A stretch of DNA of 5,125 bases from an uncultured Chloroflexaceae bacterium (lineage in GTDB: Bacteria > Chloroflexota > Chloroflexia > Chloroflexales > Chloroflexaceae): positions 1-5,125 of the forward strand of contig CAKZQX010000341.1 in NCBI GenBank assembly GCA_937141995.1. The letters run 5' to 3'. Shown here one piece after another: positions 1 to 5,125 of the stretch. The notes beneath the pieces are model-generated. The model was given only the letters and a program-made list of their open reading frames with translations. It ran no database searches and was not told the DNA's origin. The stretch's first letter is position 1. Every line of letters begins with the position of its first letter. Made by a program: the position numbers and the translations under genes.

Positions 1-2
1 AG

Positions 3-800
3 GAAATCCGTGATCTGCTGGAGCGGCAGGAGCGGGCCGAGTTGCGTGCGGCACTCCACGATCTGGCGCATATTGACCAGCTTACCGATCCGGAAAACCG
101 GCGGTTGACGCTGCACCGGGCGAAGGAGATCCTTACGCGGCTCCGTTTGCAATATGGCGAACTCTTGGACCAGCGCAGTAGCCGGGTTGAGGTGGTGCTG
201 GCGCAGGAAGAATACTACTGTCTCACCGCTCTGGCGCGGGTGCGCTGCTTCATCGAACTGGGCGAGTACCCGATGGCCCGCCACGAGTTAGGCCAGGCGG
301 TGACGTGCTGGACGGATCACGCGCGCAGAATTGCGAATGATGTGTTGCTGCAGGATACACCGCAGCGCTTCCTCACCAGTGATTTTGCCGACGATGTGCC
401 GGTTGCCGCCATTGCTGCCTGGATGGATTTTACCCACGCGGAGTCAAAAGGGCTGGTCTGGATCGACACGTTACGCAAAGGCAGCGATCCCTGGTACTAC
501 CTGGAACGCACTGACCTGACGACAAAATATCGCAAGGGGACGGGCGATCCCCTGGGCAAGCCGGTGAAGAATCGCAGTTGTGCATCAGATTCCAATCGTG
601 AGGCACTGCTGCGGCGTGACCGTGAGCTGATCATCCCGTATCTCTGCAAACTGGTAGCCCGCCGGCAGGTGCTGGAGGGCTACCAGGCCCAGTGTGAACT
701 GCTGGAAACCTACCAGTTGACGCCCGCTGCTTTCGAGCAGAAGCTCCGCGATCTCGATATCCAGGGAGATGAGTTTGTCATTCTGCTGGCGGAAGAGTAG
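3..800 (+). CDS. Hypothetical helical protein, 5'-partial
   Basis: I do not recognise this protein. The frame is open to the left edge of the window (the first visible codons read E-I-R-D-L-L-E-R), so the true start lies upstream. The internal TTG at 42 has no role I can see. 265 residues plus a TAG stop are visible. The first 60 or so residues are rich in charged residues and leucine and look like amphipathic helix or coiled coil. Visible residues 74-103 (nt 222-311) resemble a single TPR-like helix pair, with GEY followed by small and hydrophobic residues at the expected spacing. A basic stretch follows around visible residues 175-191, and the C-terminus is again helical and acidic. No signal peptide, membrane helix or catalytic motif is visible. 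The gene converges with the minus-strand operon that ends at 890, so it is not part of it. It is real by its length and natural composition; the function is unknown. Confidence 0.8.
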   Translation, partial: EIRDLLERQERAELRAALHDLAHIDQLTDPENRRLTLHRAKEILTRLRLQYGELLDQRSSRVEVVLAQEEYYCLTALARVRCFIELGEYPMARHELGQAVTCWTDHARRIANDVLLQDTPQRFLTSDFADDVPVAAIAAWMDFTHAESKGLVWIDTLRKGSDPWYYLERTDLTTKYRKGTGDPLGKPVKNRSCASDSNREALLRRDRELIIPYLCKLVARRQVLEGYQAQCELLETYQLTPAAFEQKLRDLDIQGDEFVILLAEE

Positions 801-889
801 AGTTCAGTGTAGATGAAGCGCAACCCTGAAACAGCGGATATGCAAAAGCGGCGTAGGGTAAGTTGGTTTAATGGTGGTACATCCAGATG

Positions 890-1246
890 TCAGGTAATCG
901 GCAGATACACCATAAGATCTTGATACTCGTCCTCCCGCGATGCACCGGCAATCAAGGTCAGTTCAGCAATCATCTGCCCGATGCCTATATCCGGATTGAT
1001 GACCAGAATGCCCGGAATATGCCCCCCTTGTGCCAGGTGATCCGCCAGATGTTGTGGCATCGACTTGCGATTGTTAGTGACCAGGAGAAAGCTATGCATT
1101 TCACACCATTCGAGAATTTGTGGATCAGGCGTGCCAAGCGGCGGTGCGCCGGGATCACCGATTGCCCAGACCGTCAGTTCTGGTTCATCTCGTAGCAATT
1201 GCGTGCGATAGACCGGAGGAATATGTTCATCCAGCAGATATCGCAT
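890..1246 (-). CDS. DUF5615 PIN-like protein, putative toxin
   Basis: This is a 118-residue protein of the DUF5615 (PIN-like) type, a family generally paired with DUF433 partners as VapBC-like toxin-antitoxin modules; the expected activity is metal-dependent RNA cleavage. The N-terminal hallmark MRYLLDEHIPP is present, with D6 as the first putative metal ligand. A DPQILEWCE helix carrying D41 and the strand FLLVTNNRKSMPQHL at residues 53-67 follow. In the common DUF5615 form the last motif reads like T-x-D-R-D-F; here the acidic position is N (N58/N59). This looks like a recognisable subfamily (TNNR..MP) and not random decay, but activity cannot be assumed. The ATG is 5 nt after the TAA of the DUF433 gene, with only a weak AACGG-like Shine-Dalgarno, so translation is probably coupled. 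It is the last gene of the operon; no convincing hairpin-plus-T-run follows before 800. Confidence 0.85.
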   Translation of the reverse strand: MRYLLDEHIPPVYRTQLLRDEPELTVWAIGDPGAPPLGTPDPQILEWCEMHSFLLVTNNRKSMPQHLADHLAQGGHIPGILVINPDIGIGQMIAELTLIAGASREDEYQDLMVYLPIT

Positions 1247-1251
1247 TGCCG

Positions 1252-1584
1252 TTAGTTGTCCGTTGAAGCGGGTTGCTGCGCCGCTTTGAGTTGGCGTAGC
1301 CGCTGCACGACCGGGGGCGGGTTGCGTTCCTGCTCTGTGGGGCCGTGGCGGGCAAATTCCAGCCAGTCGGCTAGATAGTGGTCTACCTGGTCACGGTTGT
1401 GCAGATAGTAGAGGATCGTGGCATACACCTGCTCCAGGCTCACGGTGTGGAACTGCGTAGCGATATCCTCCGGCGACTGGGCGCGGTGAATATACTGGTA
1501 TAAAATACTCTCAATGCCAATCCGCGTTCCACTGATGCGGATATCATCGGGAGCCAGGAAATCGAAATAGTCTTCCAGGTTCAT
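1252..1584 (-). CDS. DUF433 antitoxin-like protein
   Basis: This is a 110-residue DUF433 family protein. The family has a small helix-turn-helix-like fold and is found as the antitoxin partner of DUF5615 PIN-like proteins. The signature is clear: D-I-R-I-S-G-T-R-I-G-I-E at residues 14-25, then a Y-x-x-R-A-Q-S-P-E-D-I-A segment, then S-L-E-Q-V-Y-A-T-I-L-Y-Y-L-H-N and a V-D-x-Y-L ending near residue 70. A polar, proline-containing tail of about 40 residues follows and may contact the toxin. I chose the ATG at 1584 over the TTG at 1599. It overlaps the ATPase stop as ATGA and has a GGAG 5 nt upstream (1590-1593). The gene sits between the ATPase and the PIN-like gene, which fits the usual antitoxin-before-toxin order. 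If it binds DNA, the inverted repeat at 2971-2991 is the obvious target; this is inference. Confidence 0.88.
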   Translation of the reverse strand: MNLEDYFDFLAPDDIRISGTRIGIESILYQYIHRAQSPEDIATQFHTVSLEQVYATILYYLHNRDQVDHYLADWLEFARHGPTEQERNPPPVVQRLRQLKAAQQPASTDN

Positions 1585-2939
1585 CTTATCTCCGACCAAA
1601 TTACTTCTCCACTGAACGCTGAAGATAGATTGCTATCTTCGTCTTTGCTCTCGCCTTCTTCTTCGCCGGTGTTCGCTCCTATGGCTGCGCCGAGATCTCC
1701 GAGATAGGGAATAGCTCCGTAGCGTCCGGCAATATAGTTTTTCTCGTACGCGGCGTCGTTACGTACCCGGTATTCGGCCAGCGAGGAGAGTGTCGATGCG
1801 CCGCGCCGGGACTTTTCTACAAACCAGATCTGGTCGCGTCGGAACAGTTGGCTGCCGAGCAGATTGGTGTCATGGGTCGTAAAAATGAGCTGGGCATGGT
1901 TGGGATTCGTTTCAGGTGTGTTGAAGAGCTGAATGATCTGACAGATCAGGATCGGATGTAGCCGCGCATCCATCTCATCAATAACCAGAACCGATCCTTG
2001 CCGTAATGTGGTCAGAATCGGTTCAGCCAGCACAAACAGCCGGCGTGTCCCTTGCGACTCTTCACTGAAAAGATCGAAGAGTTCATCGGCAAGTGGGTTG
2101 CCGTCGCTATCATACCGGGTATGCACGGTAAGAATACGCGTGGCATCAGGGGTTATAACCAGCCGCGGCGTTCCATCGGGACCACGAACGGACATTTCGC
2201 GCTCCGGCACACGCTCAACCTGAATGTCGTCAATGCCCAGATCGAGGTTCCTGACAAATGCAACGATCTCGGGCGCAAGTTCTCTGCGTGCATAGCGTCG
2301 CTCAAGCCGCCGCTGCATAATTGGGTCGTCAATGCCGGCATCGACAAGCAATTGCTCGAACCAGGCAGCGATCTGCCCAGCGCGTTTACCATTCCACTGG
2401 GTTGCGACCGAGAGAAACAGAGCATTGGGGCGGGTACGCTCCTCCAGGCCCAACCCTTCCTTGAAAGAGCGCCGATTGACCTTGATGTTATCAGGGGTTC
2501 GCTCAAACAGGTAGCCTTCTCTGGTGGTTCTGGTAGCAAAAAGCCACTCTTCCTCGACGCGCTGCTGACTGACCAGGAAGCCATAGCGGTATATCTCACC
2601 CTGATCAATAAAAACGATCTCGAAGAATGATGGCTGGTCTGCGGTATCGCTGCTCAGACGAAATGGCGCGACATTGACCGGCTCACGGAGGCGCGTCTCC
2701 CGGGAGGAGTTAAGGACCAGACTGCGCATAAAGCGGATCGCTGCAACCAGATTGCTTTTGCCGCCGGCGTTTGCGCCATACACGGCAGCACTCGTCAGCA
2801 GATGCAGATCGTCATGGGCCGGAAACACATTGGTGTGGTCCAGTGTCTCGGGCCGGGATTTGAGGTCGGCGGCAACCATGCTGAGTGTCACCCGCTCCTG
2901 AAACGATCGGTAATTCTCAACACTGAATGCAACCAGCAT
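1581..2939 (-). CDS. AAA15-type (COG1106) ABC-fold ATPase
   Basis: This is a 452-residue ATPase of the AAA15/AAA_21 group (COG1106, RloA-like), SMC/ABC-fold NTPases often found in phage-defence and abortive-infection loci. It opens with MLVAFSVENYRSF, the usual N-terminal strand of the family. Walker A is GANAGGKS at residues 55-62. A signature-like SEESQGTRRLF lies at 292-302, Walker B SVLVIDEMD at 316-324 (D321, E322), and a switch histidine in TTHD at 356. The ATP site therefore looks intact. The C-terminus carries the family-like Y-I-A-G-R-Y-G-A-I-P motif, then an acidic run near 425-436. I chose ATG 2939 because AAGGAG lies 6 nt upstream (2946-2951). In-frame upstream starts (GTG 2987, ATG 2969) lack a Shine-Dalgarno, and the GTG falls at the predicted transcription start inside the inverted repeat. 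The gene's stop overlaps the DUF433 ATG by 4 nt. Effector partners such as RloB or HNH proteins were not seen; here the partner is a toxin-antitoxin-like pair. Confidence 0.92.
   Translation of the reverse strand: MLVAFSVENYRSFQERVTLSMVAADLKSRPETLDHTNVFPAHDDLHLLTSAAVYGANAGGKSNLVAAIRFMRSLVLNSSRETRLREPVNVAPFRLSSDTADQPSFFEIVFIDQGEIYRYGFLVSQQRVEEEWLFATRTTREGYLFERTPDNIKVNRRSFKEGLGLEERTRPNALFLSVATQWNGKRAGQIAAWFEQLLVDAGIDDPIMQRRLERRYARRELAPEIVAFVRNLDLGIDDIQVERVPEREMSVRGPDGTPRLVITPDATRILTVHTRYDSDGNPLADELFDLFSEESQGTRRLFVLAEPILTTLRQGSVLVIDEMDARLHPILICQIIQLFNTPETNPNHAQLIFTTHDTNLLGSQLFRRDQIWFVEKSRRGASTLSSLAEYRVRNDAAYEKNYIAGRYGAIPYLGDLGAAIGANTGEEEGESKDEDSNLSSAFSGEVIWSEIR
1590..1593 (-). promoter_or_regulatory. 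Shine-Dalgarno GGAG deciding the DUF433 start
   Basis: GGAG on the minus strand lies 5 nt before the ATG at 1584, inside the last codons of the ATPase gene. Together with the ATGA overlap it supports re-initiation from ATPase translation and argues against the TTG at 1599. Confidence 0.75.
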
Positions 2940-2945
2940 GTTGCG

Positions 2946-2951
2946 CTCCTT
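2946..2951 (-). promoter_or_regulatory. Shine-Dalgarno AAGGAG deciding the ATPase start
   Basis: AAGGAG on the minus strand is followed by 6 nt and then the ATG at 2939. It is the only good ribosome binding site ahead of any in-frame start of the ATPase gene, so it fixes the start and removes 16 residues from the longest possible reading frame. Confidence 0.8.
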
Positions 2952-2970
2952 GTACCATAAAAGGGCCATC

Positions 2971-2991
2971 TTGTGTGACTTACTCACACAA
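2971..2991. promoter_or_regulatory. Perfect 8+8 bp inverted repeat, putative operator
   Basis: The arms TTGTGTGA (2971-2978) and TCACACAA (2984-2991) are exact reverse complements separated by CTTAC. The repeat begins 4 nt downstream of the -10 box and covers the predicted transcription start. This is a typical place for an operator that blocks open-complex formation or promoter clearance. The natural candidate regulator is the DUF433 protein, alone or with its PIN-like partner, as in conditional cooperativity of toxin-antitoxin operons. A hairpin at the mRNA 5' end is an alternative reading. Confidence 0.6.
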
Positions 2992-3195
2992 AAGCATTGT
3001 ATGTGGATGTATCCTGAAAGTCAATATGTGAAATAGACCTGTTCCCCACTGGGGGCGCGGCATGCTATGGGCTAGATGAAGGTTGTAGCCAGGGACATGG
3101 ATCACTCTGTGTGGTCATTCTGCCTGTCCATGCTGCGGTGAAGATGCACAGACCAGACGGCTAGCTGCCGCCTCCATACCCAGCCTCTTGTATGG
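2992..3195. other. Intergenic region without a gene
   Basis: Apart from the operon promoter at its left end, I see no coding sequence here. Short hairpins exist: CCCC-act-GGGG at 3044-3054, and a CGGC/GCCG pair near 3159-3171. None has a following T-run, so no intrinsic terminator can be named for the minus-strand gene that ends at 3196. Short open frames in this stretch have no recognisable motif or ribosome binding site. Confidence 0.5.
2996..3024 (-). promoter_or_regulatory. Sigma70-type promoter of the ATPase-DUF433-DUF5615 operon
   Basis: On the minus strand a -35 box TTGACT (3019-3024) and a -10 box TACAAT (2996-3001) are separated by exactly 17 nt. Each box matches the TTGACA/TATAAT consensus at five of six positions. 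Transcription would start near 2989, giving an untranslated leader of about 50 nt before the ATG at 2939. No other promoter of this quality was noticed nearby. Position and orientation fit the operon perfectly; activity is inferred. Confidence 0.7.
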
Positions 3196-4548
3196 TTATT
3201 CTGACCCAATGGGATCGAAAAACTCCGCACTTCCCCAGCCGTGTTCCGCGATTGCTGGTACTTCCACCTGGGCCCAGATCTTTCCATCAGCCTGCTGATG
3301 TTCGGTACACTGCATCACAACGATCTCATTCTGGTTCAGACGATAAGCTTTGGGTTCGTTGTTCAATCCTGGTGTAGGACGGAAATGTACCCTGTTCGCA
3401 GTCACGCGTGCCTGTCCACATGATTTTGGTGTCGGCGTCGCTGCCTGAGGTTGGTGAGATGACACGGTCGGTTGCATGATCCTGATTGGGGGAAGCGGGT
3501 TGGTGCTTATGGTCAGCCAGGATGGCTGTGTGAGTAACAACCAGGCTGTGATACTGATCACGCTGAGCCCCATCAGCACAAATAGAAGTTGGCGTACCCG
3601 TGTCATGATCCAGTTTATGCTGAAGAGCGACGTAATGCTTGCAAAACCCGATCGCGCTACATGCATTGTGTATTGCACCAGGGTGCTTACCAAAGCGTGT
3701 ATGTTCTGATACGACCGGTTGATGATATGTGGAGCGGCAGGCGCTTGTGCCTCTATGGATGACACAGGATCGTGTTGCGGTGGCACGGGAGTTGTGTCGT
3801 GCCGATCCGGCAGGTGTTCGACCCGATACGCTGGTTCTACCGGGGGCGGGCGATTGGATTGGTCGAGTTCCGAGTTCACTGATGCAGAACTGGCTGGCGC
3901 GGTGTTATGCACAGGAGGCCGTAATGCAGGATTCGTCGCCGGTGGCCTGGGGGGTGCTTCTTCTGCCGGTTTTGTGGTTTCAGGACGATCTGATGCCGGT
4001 TTTTGTGCGGGAGGGGGCTTCGGCGGCGTTACCACCGGCGTGCTGCTATCTTCCCATATCGACATTGGCAACGGTATCGACATTGGCAATGGTTTGTGCG
4101 TCAATCGTGATGGCATGGTGTGACCGAGCCGGGTAACGCTTGCGCTGGAAAAGAGATCCAGGTGCCACCGCTGTCCACGCTCAAAGATTTCGGCTGTATG
4201 CTGTGCGAGCCATGCGGGTGTGGTGATAATCCATCTCCCGATTGGCCACTGCTCTTCCCAGGTGTACTGTACTGCTTTCAGGCGCTCTTCATCCGGGACG
4301 ACCCAGAATGGTATTGGCAGGTCGTGCGCATAGCGTTCATGCCAGCGGTCATGGGTAGCGCTCAGGGTATATGCCCCTGCATATGCGCGTGCTTTCGCTG
4401 CAATCGTGCTGCATGGCTCAGTCGCCCGATCACTCTCAATGGCAAAGCACCACGTTTGCGCTGCATCCCTTGCCGGATGCTTGGTCCAGGGCACACTGTT
4501 GGTAGCAGCGGGAGTACGACCCCACTGCAGAATAAGCACGGCATCCAT
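3196..4548 (-). pseudogene. Replication-relaxation-like / TM / SH3-like protein, 5'-truncated
   Basis: About 450 residues remain, numbered here from the ATG at 4548 and ending at a TAA. Residues 1-130 resemble the C-terminal domain of replication-relaxation proteins (PF13814-like, associated with plasmids and integrated elements): DAVLILQWG at the start, FAIESDR near 35-41, a lysine at 52 in an AAKARAYAGAY helix, and FWVVPDEERLKAV near 81-93. A proline-, alanine- and serine-rich linker covers about 150-275. A transmembrane helix (QLLFVLMGLSVISITAWLLL) lies at 320-339 behind a TRVR stretch, so the N-terminal part should be cytoplasmic. An SH3b-like domain at about 377-445 would be outside, with two cysteines (377, 414) that could pair. 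The winged-helix N-terminal domain usual in the family is absent. The open frame continues to 4863, but those residues are antisense to the dehydrogenase. No Shine-Dalgarno precedes 4548, so I call it a 5'-truncated remnant, with the reading frame otherwise intact. Confidence 0.65.
4058..4093. repeat. 18-bp tandem duplication
   Basis: Two adjacent 18-bp units (4058-4075 and 4076-4093) differ at one base only (C at 4072, T at 4090). On the minus strand they encode PLPMSI twice, at the start of the proline-rich linker of the truncated gene. The multiple-of-three length keeps the frame, as expected for slippage within a disordered linker. Confidence 0.85.
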
Positions 4549-4556
4549 AACCGGTT
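4549..4556. other. Junction of two truncated genes at palindrome AACCGGTT
   Basis: The recognisable part of the minus-strand gene begins at 4548 and the recognisable part of the plus-strand dehydrogenase begins at about 4552, so the breakpoint lies at or within a few bases of this perfect 8-bp palindrome. A second inverted repeat (CCGGCT, 7 nt, AGCCGG at 4561-4579) follows inside the dehydrogenase coding sequence. The exact breakpoint is uncertain by perhaps 10-15 bases because it is set only by remembered family patterns. Confidence 0.5.
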
Positions 4557-4965
4557 CGGGCCGGCTCACATCGAGCCGGTAGGCAAAGCTGCCGCGCTCA
4601 AACTGGCGCTCAACCAGCTTATCGGCTCGCTCACGGGAGCCTTTGCACTCAGTCTGGGCCTGGTGCAGCGCCATGGCCTTGAGGTTGAGACATTCATGTC
4701 CATTTTGCGCAACAGTCCGCTCTATGCGTCCACATTTGACAAGAAACTCCCGCGCATGCTGGAGCGCAACTTTGCCGATCCCAACTTCCCCGCGCAGCAC
4801 CTGCTGAAGGATATGCGCCTGGTTGAGCGGGAGGCATCCGCGCTGGGTCTCACCACCACGCAACTCGCCGGACTGTGCCGGATCCTCGAGATTGCCGCCG
4901 CTGGGGAATTTGCCACGCAGGACTACTCGGCGCTCTTCGCCGTGGTTGTGCCGCCGGAAGCGTAG
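4552..4965 (+). pseudogene. 3-hydroxyisobutyrate dehydrogenase-like C-terminal domain, 5'-truncated
   Basis: The frame encodes 137 residues that read as the helical C-terminal domain (NAD_binding_11 type) of the beta-hydroxyacid dehydrogenase family, which oxidises small 3-hydroxy acids with NAD(P). It starts RFGPAHIEPVG, followed by KAAALKLALNQ, which carries the conserved lysine (K17) and asparagine (N21) of the active site. The hydrophobic GAFALSLGL helix, TFDKKLPRML and the HLLKDMRL motif (K86, D87) follow, and then a D-Y-S-A-L-F ending that is typical just before the stop. The N-terminal Rossmann domain with its GxGxxG motif, about 150 residues, is missing. The sequence to the left reads in the opposite direction as a different gene. 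No start codon with a Shine-Dalgarno precedes it. The fragment cannot bind NAD(P) alone and is most likely dead, although its coding frame shows no internal damage, which suggests a recent event. Confidence 0.82.
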
Positions 4966-5125
4966 CCCGCCCGGACACGCTGCCCCTCCCGCCGGCCTGG
5001 CGTGGTATGATATTCCTGAGGTTTACTGTTACCCTGTCAGTCTCATTAGTACGACAACTTTGCCATCAACCCGGCAATCAACGGGAACGGGGGCAATGGG
5101 CGCAGGGGCGGCATGTTCCCATTCA
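4966..5125. other. 3' flank of the dehydrogenase remnant, no supported gene
   Basis: No gene can be supported here. An extended -10-like TG-G-TATGAT lies at 5003-5011 on the plus strand, but there is no -35 match at the expected distance. On the minus strand an open frame enters from the right edge and ends at a TAA at 5029-5031, giving 31 codons that read ...PAPIAPVPVDCRVDGKVVVL.... This could be the end of a gene lying to the right, but it is too short to judge. No hairpin with a T-run follows the dehydrogenase stop. Confidence 0.3.

Noticed and set aside
801..889. Bidirectional terminator between the converging genes
   Set aside because: Only weak pairs are present (ACATC/GATGT with a 2-nt centre, ACCCT/AGGGT far apart) and no T-run, so no terminator can be supported.
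887..1195. Plus-strand frame over the PIN-like gene
   Set aside because: It is antisense to the DUF5615 gene, which has clear family motifs and operon context.
2052..2630. 192-residue plus-strand frame across the ATPase gene
   Set aside because: It lies wholly antisense to a well-supported ATPase and carries no motif or ribosome binding site.
2940..2987. Earlier GTG or ATG starts of the ATPase
   Set aside because: They have no Shine-Dalgarno, the GTG falls at the predicted transcription start, and the family normally begins at the MLVAFSVENYRSF segment.
3719..4136. Two overlapping plus-strand frames with glycine-rich or mixed products
   Set aside because: They mirror the proline-rich linker of the minus-strand gene; glycine-rich translation is the expected shadow.
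4120..4551. Plus-strand frame leading into the dehydrogenase domain
   Set aside because: It is antisense to the replication-relaxation-like domain, cysteine- and tryptophan-rich, and has no Rossmann fold motif, so it is not the missing N-terminus.
4549..4863. Upstream extension of the minus-strand replication-relaxation-like frame to 4863
   Set aside because: These 105 residues are antisense to the clearly recognisable dehydrogenase C-terminal domain and have low-quality composition; the frame is open by chance.

Overview
The window looks like a moderately GC-rich bacterial chromosome. The protein styles (DUF433/DUF5615 pair, replication-relaxation-like protein with a proline-rich linker, beta-hydroxyacid dehydrogenase ending) recall filamentous Chloroflexota such as Chloroflexus or Roseiflexus. 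That placement is an impression from remembered families, not a computed result. No rRNA, tRNA, CRISPR array or transposase was seen.

Layout. Positions 3-800 (+) hold the 3' part of an unrecognised, mostly helical protein whose start lies left of the window. Converging on it is a compact three-gene minus-strand operon (2939 down to 890): an AAA15-type (COG1106) ABC-fold ATPase, a DUF433 antitoxin-like protein and a DUF5615 PIN-like protein. The ATPase and DUF433 genes overlap by an ATGA, and the next gap is only 5 nt. The operon has a good sigma70-type promoter (TTGACT, 17 nt, TACAAT). A perfect 8+8 bp inverted repeat sits where transcription should start, which suggests autorepression. The simplest reading is a toxin-antitoxin pair co-expressed with an ATPase, possibly a defence module.

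Positions 2992-3195 are intergenic apart from that promoter. Positions 4548-3196 (-) encode the C-terminal half of a replication-relaxation-like protein fused to a proline-rich linker, one transmembrane helix and an extracytoplasmic SH3-like domain. Positions 4552-4965 (+) encode only the C-terminal domain of a 3-hydroxyisobutyrate-dehydrogenase-like enzyme.

These last two fragments meet head to head at about 4549-4551, inside an 8-bp palindrome, and both lack their N-terminal domains. One deletion between two divergent genes would explain this; an assembly chimera is the main alternative. The last 160 bases hold no gene I can support beyond a possible short minus-strand C-terminus.
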